IMG/VR virus record: IMGVR_UViG_3300025133_000353
Location: 1-34,949 of that record
Reading direction: 5' to 3' (one strand)
Length of the DNA: 34,949 bases
Source: a virus
A program made the translations under genes and the position numbers. The stretch's first letter is position 1. Each line of letters opens with the position of its first letter. This document shows positions 1 to 8,520 of the stretch, piece by piece. The notes beneath the pieces were generated by a model. The model was not told the DNA's origin and searched no databases. It saw only the letters and a program-made list of their open reading frames with translations.

Positions 1-2574
1 CCTAGCCCATATGTCCTATTGCCGGGAGATGAATTAATATTAGGCTGCGATGCAGGAATATCTTCTGTCCCGTGTAGTGGAACAAGCCCACTAGCATATC
101 CTGCAGGCGTTCCAGGAGATCACTGCACAGTTAACGTAGTTGATGGATGGGGGTTTCCGAATACACATTTGTTAAACCTTCCCGCAGGCCTTCCAACATC
201 AGGATCACTATCTGAAATAAGCGGATCATTCATGGTATTTGAAAAGGGCCCTGCTAAACTAACCTTATTTGGATCAATGATAAGGGATGATAAGGAGAAA
301 CTATTCGAACTCAATCAAAATCTATCATCAGATTCAATTCATGAGGCTCTTCACTTTGATAATCCCGTAGTTGATCAGTTTGACATAGAGAATAGAAAAG
401 AGCTTTCTGACGGATACACATCTGATTATGTTTTAGGCGGAATGTATGGAACATTCTTATTTGATGACTTCCATAAGAATTATACGTTGCTCAATGGCAC
501 ATACTATAGAGAGTCAGACTGCTACGGAGGGATATATCCGTATGGCGACGGCCCATTCGCAAATCAGATTGAAAGGGTTAGAGCAATTGACTTCGCAAAG
601 GGCTCTCATTCAATCTATAATATTATTCAGACAAGGCCCGCAAACAAGACCGGAATATACATAATCCCTATTTTCATTGGTGGTCAGTTCTACTTGATCA
701 ATGCTTGTCAAAAGCTATGGTCCTTCCCGCTCGACGGTAGCAAAATTATAGGAGGGGCAATTCCCGGCAAGATAGAAGCAACATCAGTAATCGGACCGGC
801 GACGATACCGGCTGGATTAGTTTCACCCAGCGGCCCCGAGCACATAGGCGGACTGCCCCTAGACAGACATGGAGTAAAAAGCTGGAATAGTGAAATGCTT
901 AATTCGTCTAAGACGAGTACGATGCTTAGAGCTGTTGTTGCTACTGATTTTAATGAAAGGTATTTTGATACAATAATGCCACAAGTGCAAGACTGGGCAT
1001 CGCGATCAGGATTCATTGTGACAACTGATATAAAGAATAGGCAGCTGGAGATTAAAGACTTCATTAATAAAGAGAAGGGTTGCAGGCTTAATGAGTCAGC
1101 ATCTGCACAGCCAGGTCAAGCCGGCCAGCACACAATGAAAGATTCCTATAAAAAGGCGCTGCCCTATCATCTAATGAATTCAGAAAGACAAACTGAGCAA
1201 AGCTTTCAAATTACAGTGAAGTCTTTTCCAAAAAATGTGGGCTGGACCAGCATGGACGATGAAAGCAGGCTCGATATTACTGATGGATTGCAAAATTGCA
1301 GTGATGAATTTGGGCCAGGTTGGTCAAGAGTAACATGGAATAACTGGGTTGGGTGCCACTCTAACCTTGGGTATCCTGGGAATGTTGCGATGTCATACTG
1401 GTCAGCGTTTAGAAAGATATTAGATGTAAGTACTGAGCAAAAGGCTTGCTACGATGTTTTGTTTAGGAAGGGATATGATATGTCATTTAGAAGATCAGAT
1501 CCTAGTCCCACACAATTGGACAACTTTCCCCTTCTACCTGCTGGAAAGATGGTTAGTTACTATAACTCTGGCGTCTCACCACTTCCTCCCGACCCTGCAA
1601 ACACAGACATATATGTTTATACTCAAGATGTAATAAGATTATTTCACAATATGGGTCCCGGTGCTGCTCATGGATATGCATATGGCATCATGGATACATC
1701 GCCAAAATTCACAACAGCAGTCTACAGACCTGGGAGGTATGGCCAGAATAGGGATATGCTAGAGCAGAGAAAATTTTCTAAGTTCTATATAACACCTACA
1801 ACAACACGAACTATAAACTCTCTAATTCCAACTCTTCAAGCCGTAATAGGATCGGGAGAGCAAGATGCTCCAATTACATGCTATTTTGTAGACTCTGCTG
1901 ATGGAGTCTCAATAGTAGATCCGTATACAACAGATTGCTCTAATATGGACTTAGAAGCATCTTCATCGTGTCCCTTTACAGACGGTCATATTTGTAACAG
2001 ATATGAGCCCAAGCCAGTCTTTATTTTCAATGCAAGAATATCTTGTGTAATAAAGGGCACTCAAATTCAAACAGATTCTGGCGAGATATCAGTCGAAGAT
2101 GTCACCACAGATACTAGAGTTCTAAGCCATGACTTTAGAACATCTGAGATGGGATATTTTGAAGTTCTTGATACATTTTCAAACACAGTAAGCGGATGGT
2201 GCAAGATTAGAACAGAGTCAGGATTTGAATTAAGCTGCTCACTAGATCACCCAATCATGAGCAAGTCAGAAGAAGATCTTTGGGAGCTTAAGGCCGCAGA
2301 TGCATCTCCCGGAGATCACACATGGGTGCTAATCGATGGAGAGCTCAGAGATGATGTTATTAAGTCAGTTGAGATATTTGAAGAATCTGTAGAGGTGTAT
2401 AATATGACTGTGAAGGATGTTCATACATACTTTAGCAATGGTATATTATCTCACAATGCCAACCTGCAGTTGAACACCCAGACAGCCGCAGCGGCAGCTC
2501 GAGATAGTATAAATACAAAAGGCGGCGGGAAACAATCGCCACGGATCCCAATGCCTCCATCATGGGGCATGTAG
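1..2574 (+). CDS. Probable virion protein with C-terminal Hint (intein-like) domain, 5'-partial
   Basis: The reading frame is open to the first base, so the true start lies upstream; the first in-frame start-like codon is a TTG at 19, and residue numbers here count from it. Residues 1-675 are a Cys- and Gly-containing region I do not recognise. Residues 676-813 form a Hint domain: Cys676 opens the block CVIKGTQI, SLDH at 741-744 is a block-B-like motif, and the end (VYNMTVKDVHTYF... then SHN at 811-813) is a classical C-terminal intein block. The residue after Asn813 is Ala, not Cys/Ser/Thr, so it resembles a bacterial intein-like domain that cleaves rather than splices. Only 38 residues follow. 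The neighbouring large structural-type genes suggest a virion component; that role is inferred. Confidence 0.8.
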   Translation, partial: PSPYVLLPGDELILGCDAGISSVPCSGTSPLAYPAGVPGDHCTVNVVDGWGFPNTHLLNLPAGLPTSGSLSEISGSFMVFEKGPAKLTLFGSMIRDDKEKLFELNQNLSSDSIHEALHFDNPVVDQFDIENRKELSDGYTSDYVLGGMYGTFLFDDFHKNYTLLNGTYYRESDCYGGIYPYGDGPFANQIERVRAIDFAKGSHSIYNIIQTRPANKTGIYIIPIFIGGQFYLINACQKLWSFPLDGSKIIGGAIPGKIEATSVIGPATIPAGLVSPSGPEHIGGLPLDRHGVKSWNSEMLNSSKTSTMLRAVVATDFNERYFDTIMPQVQDWASRSGFIVTTDIKNRQLEIKDFINKEKGCRLNESASAQPGQAGQHTMKDSYKKALPYHLMNSERQTEQSFQITVKSFPKNVGWTSMDDESRLDITDGLQNCSDEFGPGWSRVTWNNWVGCHSNLGYPGNVAMSYWSAFRKILDVSTEQKACYDVLFRKGYDMSFRRSDPSPTQLDNFPLLPAGKMVSYYNSGVSPLPPDPANTDIYVYTQDVIRLFHNMGPGAAHGYAYGIMDTSPKFTTAVYRPGRYGQNRDMLEQRKFSKFYITPTTTRTINSLIPTLQAVIGSGEQDAPITCYFVDSADGVSIVDPYTTDCSNMDLEASSSCPFTDGHICNRYEPKPVFIFNARISCVIKGTQIQTDSGEISVEDVTTDTRVLSHDFRTSEMGYFEVLDTFSNTVSGWCKIRTESGFELSCSLDHPIMSKSEEDLWELKAADASPGDHTWVLIDGELRDDVIKSVEIFEESVEVYNMTVKDVHTYFSNGILSHNANLQLNTQTAAAAARDSINTKGGGKQSPRIPMPPSWGM
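2044..2457 (+). other. Hint domain (mini-intein size, no endonuclease)
   Basis: About 138 residues run from a starting Cys to a terminal His-Asn. This is the length of an intein without a homing endonuclease. The N-terminal nucleophile Cys676, a Ser-x-x-His motif (Ser741, His744) and the terminal His812-Asn813 are all present, so the residues for thioester formation and Asn cyclisation look intact. Ala814 at +1 removes the nucleophile needed for normal splicing. Expected chemistry is C-terminal cleavage after Asn813 and/or N-terminal thioester hydrolysis or aminolysis at Cys676. This follows from known Hint biochemistry and is not shown for this protein. Confidence 0.85.
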
Positions 2575-2577
2575 ACA

Positions 2578-4569
2578 ATGGCTATAAAACAAACACTTCG
2601 AAGAGGAAAGCCAACAAAGGGTACAGAGCTATCTGAAGATCTTCTATGCGGGACAGTAGAATTCGAAGTAAAGGATCCCATAACTGGTTGTATAGATCAC
2701 ACAATAACCCCTCACAAGAGGCAGATAGGTCTTGATCACCCCAATTACCAAGCAGATTTAGTTGTCAAAGGCGTAACACTTCCAGAAGGAGGACTCCGGC
2801 TACGAGACGACGGCTACATGAATTTTGGAAAGCTCCAGGGTGACCTTGGAATAGGGCTCAGAGCAGCTGATGATCCACTGAATCCAGGAACTACAACAAT
2901 TCAAGTTAGAGATGAAGGAGGGACATGGGAAAATATCTCAGGAGGCGGCGGATCAATATCTCTGATAAATGATGATATAAATGGGGGAATAAGTGTAACA
3001 AATGGAACAGGCCCAACTACAACATTAAAAATAGATGTAAATGATTTAGTAACACTAGGTGCAACAATTGATACAGGAGACTTTGTTGTTATATACGATT
3101 CAGACACGGCATCAAGCAAGAAGGCACTTGTTAGCAATCTTCCATTCACAAATAATGCAGGCACCGTCACTCCATCATCATCAGATACATTTACAAATAA
3201 ATCTGGAAATATATCACAATGGACAAATGATTCTGGATATACAAGCAATCTAGGAACTGTAACATCAGTCACTGCTGGTGACAACACAATCAATTCAACG
3301 GGTGGTACAGCTCCAGCCCTTAATGTAATTGAGGCAAATCTTACGGGAATTCCAGCCGCAACAGCAATCACTGGCCTTGCAACTGTCGCCACAACAGGTG
3401 CATATTCAGATCTATCAGGCACACCAACAATTCCAACAGATAATAATCAGCTAGCCAACGGTGCAGGTTACACAACAAATACAGGAACGGTAACATCAAT
3501 TGCAATTTCTGGTGCAGATGGAGTTGACATCGACTCTGGATCACCAATAACCACATCTGGCACAATAACTCTTGGTCTATCTAATATACCAAATACCTCT
3601 CTTGCTAACGATTCCATTAATATCGCTGGATTAACAGTCGAATTGGGAGCCGTTAATACACCTATAGATTATTCTGATCTATCAAATCAGCTAACTGGCG
3701 GGAACGGAATAGACATAACGACTGGTACAATCACAGTAGATTTAGCAGCTAATCCCGGTCTTGAATTTTCTAACGGAGAGCTAGTGCTTAAAACCGACGC
3801 CACGCTTAGTGTGGGTGCCGGCGGAGCTTCTGTTGTTAGCACGCCCGGAGCACTAACAGCTGCACTTGGAGGAGGATTTGTCATCGGCGGCGGCGGGTCA
3901 TTTAATGGTTCGGGAGATCTATCGGCGTCTGTTAACTTTGGGGTGACAGCTAACGACGGAACATACACAAATGCAAGCGTTACAGTTTCAGGAAATCAAG
4001 TAACCAATGTGACCTCAGGAGGAGCAGTCGGCGGACCAGAGGAAGCATTTATTAGAGGCTACACAGTAGGAGATTCGACTATTTCTTCCACTACAGCGGG
4101 CGCGGCCCAAGAACTTAAATTCACGACAAAGATGAATACTGGTGCTCCCAACTTTACACCCATCGCAGAGGGGTGTGTGCTTGAAGTCAACCAGGGTAGT
4201 AATATCACACTCGCCGCCACACTTCTGGGCGGTGTGATAACAATAAATAATGCAGGGACATATAAGGTCACAGCAACAATTGATGCTACACATGATAATC
4301 AAAACCAGACTGGCTATAGTACATTTTCAGTCTGGATGTCGCGAACTGACCAGGGAGTACTCGCGGAATTCGCTGCGGGTGGTAACTCTATGATGCCCCA
4401 TGGCTTCCCCTCAATGTTCCAGATAACGGGAATAGCAATATTCACCGGCGGTACTATGTCACTTCATGTCGGTACTACAAATGAGAACTCCGTTAACGAC
4501 AAGCTGACTACTGGCACGCTGGCTACTAATCAATTTGCAGTAACAGTCTCAATTGAAAAGATAGCATAA
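2578..4569 (+). CDS. Tail-fibre-like protein with repeats and C1q-like C-terminal domain
   Basis: A 663-residue protein very rich in Thr, Ser, Gly, Asn and Ile, typical of fibrous phage adhesins. After an N-terminal region that may attach to the virion (about 1-120), degenerate repeats appear. The pattern GYTxNxGTVTS occurs just before residues 226 and 302, and YSDLSGTPTIP and YSDLSNQLTGG are further shared words. Residues of about 515-663 look like a C1q/TNF-type jelly roll, with a strand-rich core around NNAGTYKVTATIDAT and an end of FAVTVSIEKI. The start ATG is three bases after the previous stop. The likely role is host recognition as a trimeric fibre; the receptor is unknown. The C1q-like assignment comes from pattern reading only. 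Confidence 0.7.
   Translation: MAIKQTLRRGKPTKGTELSEDLLCGTVEFEVKDPITGCIDHTITPHKRQIGLDHPNYQADLVVKGVTLPEGGLRLRDDGYMNFGKLQGDLGIGLRAADDPLNPGTTTIQVRDEGGTWENISGGGGSISLINDDINGGISVTNGTGPTTTLKIDVNDLVTLGATIDTGDFVVIYDSDTASSKKALVSNLPFTNNAGTVTPSSSDTFTNKSGNISQWTNDSGYTSNLGTVTSVTAGDNTINSTGGTAPALNVIEANLTGIPAATAITGLATVATTGAYSDLSGTPTIPTDNNQLANGAGYTTNTGTVTSIAISGADGVDIDSGSPITTSGTITLGLSNIPNTSLANDSINIAGLTVELGAVNTPIDYSDLSNQLTGGNGIDITTGTITVDLAANPGLEFSNGELVLKTDATLSVGAGGASVVSTPGALTAALGGGFVIGGGGSFNGSGDLSASVNFGVTANDGTYTNASVTVSGNQVTNVTSGGAVGGPEEAFIRGYTVGDSTISSTTAGAAQELKFTTKMNTGAPNFTPIAEGCVLEVNQGSNITLAATLLGGVITINNAGTYKVTATIDATHDNQNQTGYSTFSVWMSRTDQGVLAEFAAGGNSMMPHGFPSMFQITGIAIFTGGTMSLHVGTTNENSVNDKLTTGTLATNQFAVTVSIEKIA
3190..3580 (+). 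repeat. Degenerate fibre repeats (about 77 residues per unit)
   Basis: Two in-frame copies of the protein pattern [Q]xxNxxGYTxNxGTVTS[VI] lie about 77 codons apart inside the fibre-like gene. The DNA copies have diverged, so this is an old protein-level repeat rather than a recent duplication. Such repeats usually form stacked beta or triple-helical shaft segments. Confidence 0.55.
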
Positions 4570-4612
4570 TGATAATTTTGCTTTATAATAGTTATGATAG
4601 GCGGAGATATTA

Positions 4613-5773
4613 ATGGCTGGAATTCTAGATAGTAAGTCACGAGTAATAGATGCAATTGTAACTCAAATTGGTCGAAGCCAGATAGCAACTGGCGGACTAA
4701 AGATAGAATTTGCATCTCTAACTGATGCTACGACTTATTACCAGGCAGATGAGGTTAATGCCACAGATGACGCAAATATGCGAATCTATTTTGAAACGCC
4801 CGGAGCAAAGAAGCAGGACTTTATAACATTTGAGACAGATGATTCAGGAGCGCTTCTTGGATATCCCACATCTCCAGACATGACAATCGTTGGTGATGAG
4901 TTGTTTAAGGAGGACTCAGAGTCATCTGATGTTAATACTTTAACATTTGTCTCTGGTTCAAGCGACTTTGCCAGCCTATCAGAGGGCCTTATAACAGGAT
5001 CAATTAATAACTTCAAGGAAAATTATATACTTGGGTCAACAAGTAATGGACTATCGGATAGAAGAGAGCTAAAGATTAGTCCCAACTCACATTCATTCCT
5101 TGTCTCTAATACATTTCCATTTGATTCATATCCTGAAGATGCAGTGATAAATATAGATTCTGTTGAGTGCCTATTCTTAGACAAACGTCTTTCACATTTT
5201 CCTAATTTCAAATTTATGCCTCCTATGGTTGTAGAGCCCAGCACAGAAACTTTTGATCTAACAGCTGAGAAGGAAAGGGAAGCTGCCGGCGAGGAAGTAT
5301 TCCTTGGATCATATACTCCCTTGAATGAGTCTCAACAAGAGATGACGCTCGAAGAGATAATGAATCATCTTAATGGACCCGGATGTGAAGGTATTGATCC
5401 TGATGCGTGGCAATCAGTTCCAACTACTAGCCTGCCCTGGACAAAGGGAGGAATATCATCAGATATTGGAGGCTCAGCGGGAATATCTGACAGTACATCA
5501 GATTTATCTGTAACATCGATAGAGGTTGATAGAGAGAGATCTGTTATGACATTTCTTGATACGTCTGAGACGAACAATATTATGATGCAAATTTTCGAGG
5601 TAGATGATAATAAGCTCAAATTTAAGAAGCTTGACGTTATTGATTACGGTGAATTTTTTGATGAGAGTGATGAGCTCAGGCCAAACAAGCACGTATTTTT
5701 TGTTGGAAAAATCTTTTTAAATAGCTACAGTATTCCAACATTTGTTAACATTTTTACGATTATACTAGACTGA
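4613..5773 (+). CDS. Virion-type protein, N-terminal module shared with the gene at 14905
   Basis: A 386-residue protein of unknown function. The first 45 residues (MAGILDSKSRVIDAIVTQIG and onward) match the pattern of the protein at 14905 (MGFLDHSTNNIILDAVLTDL and onward): LD near the start, then I-x-DA-[IV]-x-T-x-[IL]-GR, and a Phe-Ala-containing strand. The rest is acidic and beta-rich, with no motif I can name. A purine-rich stretch GGCGGAG about six bases before the ATG is a reasonable ribosome binding site. The gene's stop overlaps the next start by one base, so the two are probably translationally coupled. Position among large structural genes suggests a tail or baseplate role; this is inference. 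Confidence 0.75.
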   Translation: MAGILDSKSRVIDAIVTQIGRSQIATGGLKIEFASLTDATTYYQADEVNATDDANMRIYFETPGAKKQDFITFETDDSGALLGYPTSPDMTIVGDELFKEDSESSDVNTLTFVSGSSDFASLSEGLITGSINNFKENYILGSTSNGLSDRRELKISPNSHSFLVSNTFPFDSYPEDAVINIDSVECLFLDKRLSHFPNFKFMPPMVVEPSTETFDLTAEKEREAAGEEVFLGSYTPLNESQQEMTLEEIMNHLNGPGCEGIDPDAWQSVPTTSLPWTKGGISSDIGGSAGISDSTSDLSVTSIEVDRERSVMTFLDTSETNNIMMQIFEVDDNKLKFKKLDVIDYGEFFDESDELRPNKHVFFVGKIFLNSYSIPTFVNIFTIILD

Positions 5774-8520
5774 TGAAGATTAAAAAATTAAAAAAGTTTT
5801 CTGTATTATCAAAGCCATTATTTGATGAGTCAATGATAGACAGAATTTATTCTGTAGACGAATCTATTATCGATCCACAGACCCAAGAGCCCAAGATTAT
5901 AAGTGAAGACTATATAGACTACAGATTTTATTTCATGGCAGATCTAAGAAAAGCAATTAATAATGATCTGGGAAGAGTTAGATTTAGCATAAGAAAAGAC
6001 CTTAAGCAGACAAGATATCCATTCTTTAATGATTTAGATAATAAGAATTCAAAAGGCATCGTTGCCGCCTTGTTTGCAAAAAATCGAGATATAGAAGCGC
6101 AGATGTTTACGTCAGATAAGGAAGGTCTTCTCTATAGGAAGAATATTGATCTATTTAAAAACTTTAATAACTTTAAGATAAGAAATGCAAAAAGGTTAAA
6201 TGATAGAGAACTATTTGGAACGATTCTTACAAATAAGATAGTAAATACGAAAAAAATGAAAAATCTAGGAAGTAATCAACAGCTTTCTCAAAAAACCCTA
6301 ACTTCAATTAATAGTGAACTTCTAAACGCTAGATCATTTAGAGGCAATTATGAAAAAGCAGTAAGCCTTGGATTTGATCCCCCTTCGCTCCTTTTTCCAA
6401 CAGACGATGAAACACCTGCAGATCCCAGAAAAAGCGGAACGTTTTATAGAAAGTCAATAACCACCGGTACTCACTTTAAAGATTCGTGTCTGTCAACATT
6501 GAGATATCAAGCCATAGGAACATCAACTAGTGATAATGCCTCTACTGATAAGCAGTCAGTTGCACAGCTTCCCAAAGGATCGTCAGTTGCAGTTACAACA
6601 ATGCAACCAAATAGAGTAAGAATAATTCCAGTAAATGTTACCATGAAGAAGTCTGATTTTGCAGGAAGGAAAAACTTTTTCGTTGTACTTGATGTGATTG
6701 ATAGCAAAGGATTAATTGCGCAAACGCTGGTTATAAAAATAGATCATGAAAAAAATGTCGACGATTACTATGCACCGATATCTGGTGTAGAGTCAAATAT
6801 AACATTTTCGTTTGATTCTAATAAGAAGTCTGCTAGAATATGTCTCAAAAAAGAAGATCCAAATATAGCCGGCTGTGACATCTACATTAGGGAAGTTAGT
6901 GAAACATTTCCCATGCAATCTTCACAGTTCAAAAAGATGAAGAGAGTTCAATTTCGTCAAGGAGGTACAACATACAGTGATTCAATCAGATATCCAGTTA
7001 CAGAAACATTTACCCTGCCCTACGTTGAAGATAAGATGACAATTATGAGAGTCGTGCCAATATCTAAGACAGGCAAAGTTTTTGGAAATTTTTCTTCATC
7101 AGTTAAGAAAAATGGTCCTTTTGTTCCATACAGAGCAGCACTATCAACTTATTGCAATGATGAAGGAATAGTGATAAAGCTCGAGAATGCTTCTTCAAAT
7201 ACGACTGGAGTTGTATTTGAGAGAAGAGATCTCACAATCAAGGAGAGAAATTTTTCTAAAGTTCTTGGACCTCTCGAAGTTGACGAAAACAATCTATCAA
7301 TACAAAACGTAGGAGTCGGTGCTGCATCTTTGAAGTCCAAAGGTGGACGCGGAATTTTTCGAACACTAGACAAATCTGTAAAAGAGGGACACTTATATGA
7401 ATATCGCGCTAGGCTATATTTAAGAGAAGGTGTGACTCGTACATCTATCATGTCAAGATTTGAAACTTTTATTACTCCTATGGAATTTGTTAGTACAGTA
7501 ATGGGAGATATAAAAGTTACACCAGTACAGTCTCCTCCATTAAGAACAGAGGTATCTGGATTGAATTCCTCGATAAATATTTCATTTTCAATTGATTTCA
7601 ATGTAGCTCCAACAGATGCAGATAAAATAATGGAAGCATTGAGTGCTGCTGGGTTATCTAGTTTATACACAGGTGAAATAAACGAGGTCAAATCTAGTTT
7701 ACAAAATCTCATATTTTTTAATATTGAAAGATTTAATACAGAAACAGGAGAGACATTTTATTTGGGTTCATTTCCGCCAGGGAAGACAATAGTAGATGAT
7801 GGAATTACAACAGATGCTCTATGTCCCATAATGGGACAAAGATACATGTATAGAGTCACACCATGCCTAGTTCAACCAGATGTTGCTGTTCAGTCAATAT
7901 CAAGGACAGCAACTAGCAGAACAGAGCCGTCACCAGTACTGGGAAGCACAACTTTTCTTAGAAATCCTTCTACGTATGCAAAATTACGCATTGATTATAA
8001 TCTAGCAGCTCTACAATCAGTTGCAGACAAGGCACAGCTTCAGCTAGATTATATTGATGTAAAGACTTCTAAGAATTTTTCACGAGAATCATTTGAAAGA
8101 GGGACAGTTCCTACATCTAATTCTCTAGCTTCACTAGCTGATTTTTCAACTGGAGACTATATTGACAAGTTTGTCTCTACTGGGTATGAGACAATCAAAG
8201 TTAAAAATGTTAGTGTCTCTATGGGAAAAAGGGCGGGCCCAATAGTTAGATGGAGATCATCAGGGTCAGCTACTTCAAGAAATTTTGTTGATTTTTTTAT
8301 TGTCCTAGTTAAAAAGCAAGGTGAAAAATATATTGCTGGCACATGTCATCGAGTAGTTTCTGATAGTTTTAGATTTGTTGATTTTAGTAATAAAGACTAT
8401 GTAGGAGTAATTGAATATTCAATAAAGCCTGTCTTCCTGGGCGGGAAGACGGGAGAAGAGATATCAGTTGGAACAACGATGATGCTTGATAGAAATACGA
8501 GCTTTAGAAGGGGAAATTAG
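5773..8520 (+). CDS. Large beta-rich probable virion protein
   Basis: A 915-residue protein I do not recognise. The first 210 residues are Lys/Asn-rich and probably helical. From about residue 270 the sequence becomes a series of beta-strand-rich stretches of 90-120 residues with FN3-like or Ig-like rhythm (for example RVRIIPVNVTMKKSDF and MTIMRVVPISKTGKVFG). None is clear enough to name. The start codon shares a base with the stop of the upstream gene (TGATG), and the stop is followed directly by the ATG of the next gene. This tight coupling suggests stoichiometric production with its neighbours. No signal peptide or membrane segment is evident. A tail or baseplate role is inferred from context. 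Confidence 0.75.
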   Translation: MKIKKLKKFSVLSKPLFDESMIDRIYSVDESIIDPQTQEPKIISEDYIDYRFYFMADLRKAINNDLGRVRFSIRKDLKQTRYPFFNDLDNKNSKGIVAALFAKNRDIEAQMFTSDKEGLLYRKNIDLFKNFNNFKIRNAKRLNDRELFGTILTNKIVNTKKMKNLGSNQQLSQKTLTSINSELLNARSFRGNYEKAVSLGFDPPSLLFPTDDETPADPRKSGTFYRKSITTGTHFKDSCLSTLRYQAIGTSTSDNASTDKQSVAQLPKGSSVAVTTMQPNRVRIIPVNVTMKKSDFAGRKNFFVVLDVIDSKGLIAQTLVIKIDHEKNVDDYYAPISGVESNITFSFDSNKKSARICLKKEDPNIAGCDIYIREVSETFPMQSSQFKKMKRVQFRQGGTTYSDSIRYPVTETFTLPYVEDKMTIMRVVPISKTGKVFGNFSSSVKKNGPFVPYRAALSTYCNDEGIVIKLENASSNTTGVVFERRDLTIKERNFSKVLGPLEVDENNLSIQNVGVGAASLKSKGGRGIFRTLDKSVKEGHLYEYRARLYLREGVTRTSIMSRFETFITPMEFVSTVMGDIKVTPVQSPPLRTEVSGLNSSINISFSIDFNVAPTDADKIMEALSAAGLSSLYTGEINEVKSSLQNLIFFNIERFNTETGETFYLGSFPPGKTIVDDGITTDALCPIMGQRYMYRVTPCLVQPDVAVQSISRTATSRTEPSPVLGSTTFLRNPSTYAKLRIDYNLAALQSVADKAQLQLDYIDVKTSKNFSRESFERGTVPTSNSLASLADFSTGDYIDKFVSTGYETIKVKNVSVSMGKRAGPIVRWRSSGSATSRNFVDFFIVLVKKQGEKYIAGTCHRVVSDSFRFVDFSNKDYVGVIEYSIKPVFLGGKTGEEISVGTTMMLDRNTSFRRGN

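Noticed and set aside
2901-3422. Minus-strand open frame of 173 codons
   Set aside because: It is antisense to the fibre-like gene and is explained by the low-complexity Thr/Ser codons of that gene, which rarely yield stops in reverse.
4000-4569. Possible variable repeat of a diversity-generating retroelement at the fibre tip
   Set aside because: No reverse transcriptase gene or second near-copy of the segment is present in the window, and the end of the gene is not AAY-rich.
4584-4589. Perfect TATAAT before the gene at 4613
   Set aside because: No acceptable -35 element lies 16-18 bases upstream, and such words are frequent in this AT-rich DNA.
7149-7712. Long open frame on the minus strand (187 codons)
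   Set aside because: It lies wholly inside the 915-residue gene, has no ribosome binding site or neighbours on that strand, and its translation has no recognisable pattern. It is a shadow of the real gene.
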